DNA from: Paracoccaceae bacterium
GTDB taxonomy: Bacteria; Pseudomonadota; Alphaproteobacteria; Rhodobacterales; Rhodobacteraceae
Direction of reading: 5' to 3'
NCBI GenBank assembly: GCA_006227805.1
Contig: SBFT01000143.1
Coordinates: 1 to 6,751 of the forward strand
Length of the DNA stretch: 6,751 nt
Part shown: positions 1-6,125 of the stretch, in pieces
Numbering within the stretch: the first letter of the stretch is position 1
How the letters are laid out: each line of letters begins with the position of its first letter
Notes under the pieces: model-generated
What the model was told of the DNA's origin: nothing
What the model saw: only the letters and a program-made list of their open reading frames with translations
The model's database searches: none
Position numbers and translations under genes: made by a program

Positions 1-98
1 AGGACCAGCGCCTGATCGAACCACAGGGGCCCGCCCGCCAGCGGCAGCCCCCCCGGACCTGGCGGGCCGGACTGGACCAGTGGGCGGATCGCCGTCAC
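1..98 (-). CDS. folP: Dihydropteroate synthase, N-terminal fragment (runs off the left edge)
   Basis: Only the first 33 amino acids are in the window. The frame opens with GTG at 98 and stays open to base 1. The GTG shares bases with the TGA of folB (GTGA, 4-bp overlap), and no good Shine-Dalgarno is visible before it, which suggests translational coupling to folB. The fragment reads VTAIRPLVQSG, then a Pro/Gly-rich bridge, then LPLAGGPLWFDQALVL. The Arg-Pro near the start and the LPLAGG-x-x-WFD block match the N-terminal lead-in I recall for Rhodobacteraceae dihydropteroate synthases. That enzyme condenses 6-hydroxymethyl-dihydropterin pyrophosphate with p-aminobenzoate in the cytoplasm, two steps after FolB. 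The catalytic TIM barrel lies outside the window, so the identification rests on this short N-terminus plus the usual folB-folP order. Confidence 0.75.
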   Translation of the reverse strand, partial: MTAIRPLVQSGPPGPGGLPLAGGPLWFDQALV

Positions 99-1015
99 AG
101 CGTCGCCGCGTCCAGGGGCACCGCGTGCAACGGCACGGGCGTCTCGGCGGGCAGGTCGGCACCGATCACCATCATCTCGTCCGCCTCGAAGGTCTCGGCG
201 AACCAGGCGGCCAGCGCCACCGCGTCGCGCGGATGGGCCGAGGGCCGTTCGACCGCGTCCAGCACGATCTTCGACGGCGCCCAGACGCTGATCCGGCCGT
301 TCTTCATGGCCCAGTCCAGTTCGGTCCGCGTCTCGACCACCACGCAGCGCGGATCGCGCGCGGCGAGGACCCAGGCATTCTGCTCGATCGCCAGAAGGTC
401 GATCCGGGCCTGGGTCATCCTGTGGCCGGTCTGCGGCGCGGGCAGATCGGGCGCGCCCACGCAGAGGATCAGCGGATGCCGGTCCCGCTGCAACTGATCG
501 ATCCACGAGCCCAGCCTGTCCGACGCGATGGCCGCGTTCGACAGGAAGACCAGCCGCGGATGCGGGCGGTCCTGCGCGGCCAGGTCGGGATGGACCTGCG
601 CGCGCGTGCGCACGATCTCGACGCCCAGCGCGCCGGGGCCGCGATCCAGTTTCTCGATCCGCACGAAGGCGCGCACCGCCTGGGGTTCCAGAAGGATGCG
701 TTCCGCCACGCGTTCGGCCAGAGTTTCGAGCAGGTTCAGCCGTTCCTCGGCCAGGGCGTGCTGGATCGCCTCGGTCACGCGGTCATAGGACAGGATGCGG
801 TCGACATCGTCATCGATCGGTTCCGCAAGCGGCGTGACCTCGACCACGACATTGAAGCAGATGCGCTGGGTCGTTCCGCGTTCGGCCTGGAAGGCCCCGA
901 TCTCGACCGACACGACGTGATCGCGCAGCGAAATGCGGTCGAGCGGCCCGCGCGGCGCGGTCGCCTCGGCGCGTTCGGAGGGATGCGCGAAGGCAAGGCG
1001 GATGTCGGAACTCAT
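95..1015 (-). CDS. folB: Dihydroneopterin aldolase with a C-terminal kinase-like extension
   Basis: 306 aa, cytoplasmic, folate pathway: cleaves 7,8-dihydroneopterin to 6-hydroxymethyl-dihydropterin and glycolaldehyde. Residues ~25-138 form a complete FolB domain. The expected active-site positions are present: Glu45 (GAFQAER), Tyr77 (LSYDRV), Glu97 (NLLETLAER) and Lys122 (VRIEKLD). Typical FolB proteins are about 120 aa, so residues ~150-306 are extra. This part aligns by eye with amino-acid-kinase (COG2054/MfnE-like) proteins: HRMTQARIDLLAIEQNA, NGRISVWAPSKIVL, and RDAVALAAWFAETFEADEMMVIG. The kinase glycine motifs are missing, so it is probably not a working kinase. Start chosen: ATG at 1015, with CGAGG 6-10 bases upstream (GAGG at 1022-1025). 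The stop overlaps the folP start, so the two genes are one transcription unit. The FolB call is secure; the nature of the C-terminal half is inference. Confidence 0.9.
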   Translation of the reverse strand: MSSDIRLAFAHPSERAEATAPRGPLDRISLRDHVVSVEIGAFQAERGTTQRICFNVVVEVTPLAEPIDDDVDRILSYDRVTEAIQHALAEERLNLLETLAERVAERILLEPQAVRAFVRIEKLDRGPGALGVEIVRTRAQVHPDLAAQDRPHPRLVFLSNAAIASDRLGSWIDQLQRDRHPLILCVGAPDLPAPQTGHRMTQARIDLLAIEQNAWVLAARDPRCVVVETRTELDWAMKNGRISVWAPSKIVLDAVERPSAHPRDAVALAAWFAETFEADEMMVIGADLPAETPVPLHAVPLDAATL

Positions 1016-1045
1016 GTTCGGCCTCGTCGGAGATGTCCTGTGGCA

Positions 1046-1075
1046 ACCCTAGCCCGGGGCGCCGCGGCGGGGCAG
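1046..1075 (-). promoter_or_regulatory. Candidate sigma-70 promoter of folB-folP
   Basis: On the minus strand a TAGGGT -10-like box (1046-1051) lies 18 bp from CTGCCC (1070-1075), a weak -35. Transcription would begin near 1039, leaving a leader of about 24 nt before the folB ATG. Support comes mainly from the same CCGGGCTAGG context recurring just upstream of the multicopper oxidase gene. The -35 is poor, so this is tentative. Confidence 0.4.
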
Positions 1076-1107
1076 GCCCAGAGACGCCGCAGCACGGCCC
1101 GAATGCG

Positions 1108-2475
1108 TCACGACACGCGATACCAGGTCTTCATGCCCGCCTGCGCATGGCCCAGCATGTGGCAGTGGAGCAGCCAGTCGCCCGGATTGTCGGCGACGAA
1201 GGCGATCTGCCGCGTCTGGCCCGGGGCGACCAGGACCGTGTCGCGCAGGGGACCCAGGCCGCCATCCGCGTCCAGCACGTGGAAATGATGGCCGTGCAGG
1301 TGCATCCCATGGGGAAAGGCGGTTTCGTTGACCATCGCGATGCGGTGGGTGTCGCCGCGCGCCGCATCGATCACGGGGATGTCGGGCAGATCGACATGGC
1401 CCGACAGGGCCCAGAACTTCTCCTGCGCATAGAGATCCTGCGGCTCGGTCAGCCTGCCTTCATGCATCGAAGGGCCGAGGCCCCGCATCGCCCCGCCTTC
1501 CAGCCGCATCGTGTAGAGCGGTGCCGACGCCAGATCGCCCGGTCGCGCGACGGGATTGGGCGCGAGCGCAACCGGTGCGGCGCCGCGCGCCGCGCCGCCG
1601 GCGGCGACATCGAAGGCCGCAAGGGAATAGCCGCCGTCGCGTTCCAGGCTGACAACCTCGGCCAGGGCGCCTGCGGGGGCGGTGACATCGGCGATCACGT
1701 CGACGCGCTGGCCCGGCGCCAGTTCCAGGCGGAAATCGACGCGCAGGGGCGCCGTCAGCGGCATCCCGTCCAGCGCCATCACCCAGGTGTCGAGGCCCCG
1801 CAAGTCCAGCGTGAAGATGCGCGCGCTGGCCGCGTTGATGAAGCGGAGCCGCAGCCTGTCGCCCGCGCGCACGCCCGCGCGCCAGTCGAAGACGCCGTTC
1901 ACGGTGATCAGGTTGCCGATGCGGCCCGCATGGGACAGGTCGTGACGGTTGCCGAAGGGCGCGAATTCCGTCGTCCTCGGGTCCAGCCGCCAGTCGTCCA
2001 GCATCAGGACCAGATCGCGGTCGACATCCGGCGCCTCGGCCTCGGTGACGATCAGGGGCCCCTTCAGGCCGCGTCCCACCTGCTCCATCGAATGCTGATG
2101 CGAATGATACCAGAACGTGCCCGCGTCCGGCGTGACGAAATCGTAATCGAAGCTCTCGCCGGGCTCGATCGCACGCTGGGTCAGGCCCGGCACGCCATCC
2201 ATCGCATTGTCGATGCGGATGCCATGCCAATGCACCGCCGTATGGACGGGCAGATCGTTCTGCACCCGCCGCGCCAGGCGCGCGCCTTGCGCGACGCGCA
2301 GGTCCGGCCCGGGAATCCGGTCATCGAACGCCCAGACCTCGGTGTCGCCATAGCCGTCCGGGGCCAGTTGCGCCCGCGTGACGCCGGCGCGCAGGACCTG
2401 CGGCGCGGCCAGCGCCAGCCGCGGCGTCACCGCAAGCGCGGCGGTCGACGCCAGGAAGAGACGGCGCGAGATCAT
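1108..2475 (-). CDS. Multicopper oxidase (laccase/copper oxidase family), Tat-exported
   Basis: 455 aa. Oxidises a substrate (a phenolic compound or cuprous ion) at a type 1 copper and reduces oxygen to water at a trinuclear centre; expected in the periplasm. The N-terminus MISRRLFLAST is a twin-arginine signal (SRRxFL) with likely cleavage after Ala23 (ALA). All copper ligand motifs are present: HWHG at 82-85, HSH at 124-126, HxxHxH at 389-394, and HCHMLGHAQAGM at 437-448, with Cys438, His443 and axial Met448. Length and motif spacing fit a three-cupredoxin-domain oxidase. No methionine-rich insert of the CueO kind is seen, so a cuprous-oxidase role is not indicated and the substrate cannot be told. 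The frame extends upstream to a TTG at 2505, but that codon abuts a promoter -10 box and would put ten residues before the Tat signal, so ATG at 2475 is chosen, with GGGGG about 7 bases upstream. The neighbouring genes are not copper genes. Confidence 0.9.
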   Translation of the reverse strand: MISRRLFLASTAALAVTPRLALAAPQVLRAGVTRAQLAPDGYGDTEVWAFDDRIPGPDLRVAQGARLARRVQNDLPVHTAVHWHGIRIDNAMDGVPGLTQRAIEPGESFDYDFVTPDAGTFWYHSHQHSMEQVGRGLKGPLIVTEAEAPDVDRDLVLMLDDWRLDPRTTEFAPFGNRHDLSHAGRIGNLITVNGVFDWRAGVRAGDRLRLRFINAASARIFTLDLRGLDTWVMALDGMPLTAPLRVDFRLELAPGQRVDVIADVTAPAGALAEVVSLERDGGYSLAAFDVAAGGAARGAAPVALAPNPVARPGDLASAPLYTMRLEGGAMRGLGPSMHEGRLTEPQDLYAQEKFWALSGHVDLPDIPVIDAARGDTHRIAMVNETAFPHGMHLHGHHFHVLDADGGLGPLRDTVLVAPGQTRQIAFVADNPGDWLLHCHMLGHAQAGMKTWYRVS

Positions 2476-2505
2476 GGGCAGCCCCCATTTGCTTGTCCTG
2501 CGCAA

Positions 2506-2534
2506 AACCTAGCCCGGTCGGCACGGCCTGTCAC
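2506..2534 (-). promoter_or_regulatory. Sigma-70-type promoter of the multicopper oxidase gene
   Basis: The minus strand reads GTGACA (2529-2534; five of six match TTGACA), 17 bp, then TAGGTT (2506-2511). The start point would be near 2499, leaving about 24 nt before the ATG at 2475. It shows that the oxidase has its own promoter separate from the upstream hydrolase gene, and argues against the longer TTG-initiated reading. No operator for a copper-responsive regulator was recognised. Confidence 0.6.
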
Positions 2535-2624
2535 CTGCCCCGCCCTGCCGCCTCTTTCTGGTCGAAAATACGCATCCACCCCCGCCCGAGGCCGCGCTGC
2601 GGACCCCGGCGCGAGGCCCCCGCC

Positions 2625-3254
2625 TCAGTTCGAGGCGGTGCGGAACTTGTGGCGATAGAAGACGTGCACGCCGATCTTGGCGGTGCGGGTGTAGGTGCTG
2701 CTCCAGCGCGGCCGCACGGCGGTCGTGTGGTAATGCGTGGCGCCGCCGGTCAGGTTATGGTTCACGCCGTCGAGGATCGCGCGCGCCACCTTGGCCACCC
2801 GTTCGTAGGCCGCGCGTTCGCGGATCGTGTCGCTGTAGCCGTCGCAGGTATAGGTGAACTGGCACTGGAACCGCTTGCCGGTGCCCTGCCGGATCACGCC
2901 GCAGACGCTGTCGGGAAAGCGCGCGCTCTTGACCCGGTTCAGGATGACCTCGGCCACCGCGAACTGCCCGCGCACCGTCTCGCCGCGCGCCTCGAAATAG
3001 AGCGCCTCGGTCAGGCAGCGCCATTCGGCATCGCCTTCCGGCAAGGGCTGGGAATCGACCCAGCCCTTGGAGAAGCTGAACGCGGCCTTGTGGCTTTCGG
3101 GCTGCACCACCAGCGACCGGATCCGCGACCGCGGGATCGAGGCGAGCGAGCTCTGCTCGCGGTCGAAAGCATCGCGCAGGGAGCCTTCGGAGGCGGAAAC
3201 CGGCGCGACAAACGACAGGGCGGCCAAGGCAAGGCCGCAGAGGATCTTCAACAT
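2625..3254 (-). CDS. Cell-wall hydrolase, SleB/CwlJ type (Hydrolase_2 family)
   Basis: 209 aa. The family cleaves peptidoglycan glycan strands; although named after Bacillus spore-cortex enzymes, it is widespread in non-sporulating alphaproteobacteria, where the role is presumably wall remodelling. Residues 1-21 are a Sec signal peptide (MLKILCGLALAALSFVAPVSA, cleavage after Val-Ser-Ala), giving a periplasmic protein. After a ~55-residue linker the catalytic domain spans ~77-205. Visible marks are LTEALYFEARGE (81-92, with Glu88 as the likely catalytic acid), FAVAEVILNRV (98-108), FPDSVCGVI, QCQFTYTCDG and ATHYHTT. The four mature-part cysteines (80, 118, 131, 137) could form disulfides. Start: ATG at 3254 with AGGTAAGTT immediately before it. 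It is on the same strand as ppdK but separated by 183 bp containing two strong hairpins, so probably transcribed separately. No binding domain (SPOR, LysM) is present. Confidence 0.88.
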   Translation of the reverse strand: MLKILCGLALAALSFVAPVSASEGSLRDAFDREQSSLASIPRSRIRSLVVQPESHKAAFSFSKGWVDSQPLPEGDAEWRCLTEALYFEARGETVRGQFAVAEVILNRVKSARFPDSVCGVIRQGTGKRFQCQFTYTCDGYSDTIRERAAYERVAKVARAILDGVNHNLTGGATHYHTTAVRPRWSSTYTRTAKIGVHVFYRHKFRTASN

Positions 3255-3266
3255 AACTTACCTATT

Positions 3267-3291
3267 GGATGGCCGGCAGCTTTGGCCATCC
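3267..3291 (-). promoter_or_regulatory. Leader hairpin just upstream of the hydrolase ribosome binding site
   Basis: Perfect 8-bp inverted repeat, GGATGGCC and GGCCATCC, with a 9-base loop. On the hydrolase mRNA it ends 12 bases before the ATG and is followed almost at once by AATAGGTAAG, the ribosome binding site. It could modulate translation or stabilise the 5' end of the message. It has no U-tract on the minus strand, so it is not a terminator for ppdK. Function is inferred; the repeat itself is plain. Confidence 0.5.
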
Positions 3292-3374
3292 CCCCAGAAG
3301 TTCGATCCGCCGCTTAACCTATATGGCAACAAACGTCCAGATTCTTGACCATTTTCCGGCAATTAGCCGCCTAT

Positions 3375-3393
3375 CCTCGCGTTTCGCGCGAGG
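3375..3393. repeat. Perfect 7-bp GC hairpin in the ppdK-hydrolase spacer
   Basis: CCTCGCG (3375-3381), a 5-base loop, and CGCGAGG (3387-3393). Right beside it is an imperfect tandem direct repeat of ten bases, AGGGCGCGAA (3391-3400) and AGGGCGCGGA (3401-3410). It follows the larger inverted repeat at the end of ppdK. It may help end or protect the ppdK transcript, but there is no T-run after it on the minus strand. Confidence 0.45.
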
Positions 3394-3412
3394 GCGCGAA
3401 AGGGCGCGGAAC

Positions 3413-3458
3413 CACAAGATGTGCCATGATGGGCCGTTCAGGAACGGCCGATCTTGTG
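3413..3458 (-). terminator. Nested inverted repeat straddling the ppdK stop codon
   Basis: The outer arms CACAAGAT (3413-3420) and ATCTTGTG (3451-3458) are perfect 8-bp complements. The inner arms GGCCGTTC (3432-3439) and GAACGGCC (3442-3449) are another perfect 8 bp, with the ppdK TGA at 3438-3440 in the apex. In the ppdK mRNA the upper stem would fold with a 2-4 base loop and the lower stem would close over an 11-base bulge on the 3' side. No U-tract follows, so if it terminates transcription it is not a textbook intrinsic terminator; 3'-end stabilisation is an alternative. Confidence 0.45.
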
Positions 3459-5981
3459 TGTGATCGCCAGTTGTGCGGCAGCCAGGCGCGCCACCGGAAC
3501 GCGAAACGGAGAGCACGAGACATAGTCGAATCCGGTGCTCCGGCAGAAGGCGATTGATTCGGGGTTGCCGCCATGTTCGCCGCAGATCGACACGGTGACA
3601 CCGGGATGGGTCCGGCGCCCCCGCTCCATCCCCAGCTTCAGCAATTCGCCCACCCCGTCGATGTCGAGGATGCGGAACGGATCCTCGCTGAAGACGCCCT
3701 GCTGGACATAGGTGGACATGAAGCGCCCGGCATCGTCGCGCGACAGGCCATAGGTCATCTGGGTCAGGTCGTTGGTCCCGAAGCTGAGGAACGAGACATG
3801 CGGCGCGATCTCGCCCGCGCGCAGGGCGGCGCGCGGCGTCTCGACCATCACCCCCAGACGGTAGGTGAAGCTGCGGCCCTTCTCGGCCTGAACCGCGGCG
3901 GCAACCGCATCGATGCGCGCCTTGACCAGTTCGACCTCGCGCTTGGCCGAGACCAGCGGGATCATCACCTCGGGAACGACCGGATCGCCTTCGCGGCTGG
4001 CCTCCAGCGTGGCCTCGAAGATCGCACGGGCCTGCATGTCGTAGATCTCGGGCACCGTCACGCCCAGGCGCACGCCGCGCAGGCCCAGCATGGGGTTGTA
4101 TTCCGCCATCTCGGCCACGCGCCGCGTCACGTCCGACACCGGCAGGTTCAGCGCCTCGGCCAGCGCGCGCTGGCCCACGCGGCTGGTCGGCAGGAACTCG
4201 TGCAGCGGCGGGTCGAAGAGGCGGATGCAGACCGGCTGGCCCTCCATGATCCGGAACAGCTGGACGAAATCCTGCCTCTGCATCGGCAACAGGCGTTCCA
4301 GCACCGCGGCGCGGTCACCGGGCGTCTCGGCGAAGATCATCTCGCGCATCACGATCAGGCGCGCGGGCTCGAAGAACATGTGTTCCGTCCGGCAGAGGCC
4401 GATGCCCTGCGCATTGAAGTTGCGCGCGGTCTGCGCGTCTTCGGGCGTATCCGCGTTGGCCCGGATGCCGATGTCGCGTGCGGCGTCGGCCCAGCCCAGC
4501 AGGGTCTGGAAGGCGTCATCCAGCGCCGCCTCGACCATCGCGGGCGCACCGGCCAGGATCTGGCCCCGGGTGCCGTCGATGGTGATCGTGTCGCCCGCCC
4601 GCAGGACGCGGCCATCGCGGGCCACGATCTGTTCCTTGTCCAGGCGGAAGTCCATCGACGAGGCGCCGACGATGCAGGGCAGGCCCAGGCCGCGCCCGAT
4701 CACCGCCGCATGGCTGGTCATGCCGCCGCGTTCGGTCAGGACGGCGGCGGCCGCATGCATGCCGCGGATGTCCTCGGGCTCGGTCTCGCGCCGGGCCAGC
4801 ACGCAGGGCTCGCCCCGCGCGGCACTCGCCTGGGCCTCGGCCGCGCTGAAGACCAGCTTGCCGGTGGCCGCCCCCGGAGAGGCGGCGATCCCGGTGCCGA
4901 GGATGTCGCGCTGCGCGTCGGGTGCGATCTGGCGGTGCAGAAGCTCGGTCAGGGTGTTGGGTTCGACCCGCATCACCGCGTCTTCGCGCGCGATGATGCC
5001 GTCTTCGGCCAGGCGCACCGCGATCCGGACCGCCGCGCGCGACGAACGCGGCACACGCACGCCGTCGAGGATATGCACATCGCCGTTCTGGACGACGAAT
5101 TCGACCTGCATCTCCTCGCGCAGCTTCTCGCGCATCAGGGCGGCGAAGGTCTTGATCTTGTCGAAGGCCTCGGGTGCGAGATCCTGAAGCGAAGGGCCGC
5201 GCCTGTCGCGTTCGAGATAGAGCGCCTCGGCCCCCGCCCCCAGCGCGTCGCGGCCCTGGCTCTGGCTGAGATAGCGCCCGGTGATCTGGCGCAGGCCGGT
5301 GACGGGATCGACCAACTGCAACACGCCCGAGCCGCATTCGCCGTTGCCCAGCCCGGGGATCATCTGCTGGACCACGAGGCCCAGGCCGGCATCGGCGGGC
5401 GCGCCCTTGGCCTGGCGCAGCAGCCGCGCGCTGGTGCCCTCCCAGGCGCGCGCCATCGAGCGCAGCACACCGGCCAGTTGCGCGCGGGGGTCCTGGGGGA
5501 AAGGCTCCTCCGCCTCGGCCTCGTAGAGCGAGAGGGCCCGGGCCAGCGCCTCGGGGCCATCGGCCTCGATATCCTCGAAGAGGTCCGCATCCAGCCGCGC
5601 GACATGCAGCGCATAGGCCTGCACGAAGCGCAGGTACAGCGCGTCGGCAACCTCGTGTCCGTGGCTTTCGGCAAGGGTGCGATGGCGTTCGGCGTTCAAT
5701 CCGATGTTGAGGATGGTGCCCGGCCCGCCCCAGTCGGGGTTCTCGGGGCTGGGCCGGATCGACACCAGCGGCGCGGCGCCAAACGAAGCGAGGATCGCCT
5801 TGCCCGGCGCAGGCTGCCCGGCCGCGATGGCCCGCACCGAGGCAAAGGACAGGGCCACCGTGGTCGGGACCGGCAGGTCCAGCCGCACCAGCCGTTGCAG
5901 GCATTTCGCCCGCCAGCCATGGGTGGCCGTCGCAACCGGGGCGGAGGGGGTGACAAGCGTGTGGTCTGGGCTTTTCTGCAC
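3438..5981 (-). CDS. ppdK: Pyruvate, phosphate dikinase, divergent alphaproteobacterial form
   Basis: 847 aa. Interconverts pyruvate + ATP + Pi and phosphoenolpyruvate + AMP + PPi in the cytoplasm (gluconeogenesis/anaplerosis). Residues ~10-320 are the N-terminal ATP-grasp region, ~360-470 the swivelling domain with catalytic His424 in ERGGMTSHAAVIGRG, and ~480-840 the pyruvate-binding TIM barrel. The barrel carries Arg531 (GLCRTEHMFF), Arg587 (IRLFDPPLHEF), Glu714 (MVETPR), Asn737-Asp738 (FGTNDLTQ) and Cys800 (CGEHGG). The ATP half is unusual: GGKGANL reads GWRAKCL (Lys replaced by Arg24), the usual SGARASMPGMMDT stretch after Arg76 reads PSPENPDWGGPGT, and the ATP-contact LQTR reads LDGV (305-308); Glu294 is kept. 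Start: GTG at 5981, with AGGT six bases upstream. An ATG at 6056 is in frame, but a promoter lies within the extra 25 codons. The end lies in an inverted repeat. The family is certain; whether ATP is used in the standard way is not. Confidence 0.93.
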   Translation of the reverse strand: MQKSPDHTLVTPSAPVATATHGWRAKCLQRLVRLDLPVPTTVALSFASVRAIAAGQPAPGKAILASFGAAPLVSIRPSPENPDWGGPGTILNIGLNAERHRTLAESHGHEVADALYLRFVQAYALHVARLDADLFEDIEADGPEALARALSLYEAEAEEPFPQDPRAQLAGVLRSMARAWEGTSARLLRQAKGAPADAGLGLVVQQMIPGLGNGECGSGVLQLVDPVTGLRQITGRYLSQSQGRDALGAGAEALYLERDRRGPSLQDLAPEAFDKIKTFAALMREKLREEMQVEFVVQNGDVHILDGVRVPRSSRAAVRIAVRLAEDGIIAREDAVMRVEPNTLTELLHRQIAPDAQRDILGTGIAASPGAATGKLVFSAAEAQASAARGEPCVLARRETEPEDIRGMHAAAAVLTERGGMTSHAAVIGRGLGLPCIVGASSMDFRLDKEQIVARDGRVLRAGDTITIDGTRGQILAGAPAMVEAALDDAFQTLLGWADAARDIGIRANADTPEDAQTARNFNAQGIGLCRTEHMFFEPARLIVMREMIFAETPGDRAAVLERLLPMQRQDFVQLFRIMEGQPVCIRLFDPPLHEFLPTSRVGQRALAEALNLPVSDVTRRVAEMAEYNPMLGLRGVRLGVTVPEIYDMQARAIFEATLEASREGDPVVPEVMIPLVSAKREVELVKARIDAVAAAVQAEKGRSFTYRLGVMVETPRAALRAGEIAPHVSFLSFGTNDLTQMTYGLSRDDAGRFMSTYVQQGVFSEDPFRILDIDGVGELLKLGMERGRRTHPGVTVSICGEHGGNPESIAFCRSTGFDYVSCSPFRVPVARLAAAQLAITHKIGRS

Positions 5982-6005
5982 TGCGGCACCTATCGGGTTC
6001 GCTGC

Positions 6006-6033
6006 AGCATACGCCGAAGGCCCTAGGGTGCAA
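6006..6033 (-). promoter_or_regulatory. Sigma-70-type promoter of ppdK
   Basis: The minus strand reads TTGCAC (6028-6033), a 16-bp spacer, then TATGCT (6006-6011), giving a start near 6000 and a leader of about 18 nt before GTG 5981 with its AGGT site (5988-5991). The spacer begins with CCCTAGGG (6021-6028), a perfect 8-bp palindrome that overlaps the -35 by one base and could be a protein site; TAGGGC within it is a second, weaker -10 candidate. Confidence 0.55.
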
Positions 6034-6112
6034 GCGCACTTTCCGCCCCCCCTCATTTGTGCGGATCGCCTGCGGGGCAGCGCGGGCGCATCCTGACCGT
6101 GTTCGCTACGGG

Positions 6113-6118
6113 AAAGGA
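6113..6118 (+). promoter_or_regulatory. Ribosome binding site deciding the membrane-protein start
   Basis: AAAGGA seven bases before the ATG at 6126. It selects this start over the in-frame upstream ATG at 6057. Confidence 0.7.
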
Positions 6119-6125
6119 ACGAACC

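Noticed and set aside
80..1288. 402-codon plus-strand open frame opposite folB
   Set aside because: Runs antisense through folB and into the oxidase gene and carries no recognisable domain.
2476..2505. TTG start adding ten residues to the multicopper oxidase
   Set aside because: It adjoins the -10 box of a good promoter and would bury the Tat signal behind ten residues.
2613..2626. GAGGC-CCCC-GCCTC hairpin at the hydrolase stop codon as a terminator
   Set aside because: Only a 5-bp stem, no T-run after it on the minus strand; such short GC dyads are common at this base composition.
1033..2658. 541-codon plus-strand open frame opposite the multicopper oxidase
   Set aside because: Same shadow effect: the minus-strand product has all copper motifs, whereas this translation is Arg/Gln/His-rich and featureless.
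3345..3377. Plus-strand promoter TTGACC ... TATCCT
   Set aside because: The spacer would be 21 bp, too long, and no plus-strand gene follows.
3269..3557. Several 64-76 codon frames over the ppdK-hydrolase spacer (both strands)
   Set aside because: They run into conserved ppdK or hydrolase coding sequence, lack ribosome sites and have no family signature.
3573..6026. 817-codon plus-strand open frame opposite ppdK
   Set aside because: It mirrors a strongly recognisable dikinase; its His/Arg/Gln/Gly-rich composition shows no known motif. Long stop-free antisense frames are expected in GC-rich coding DNA.
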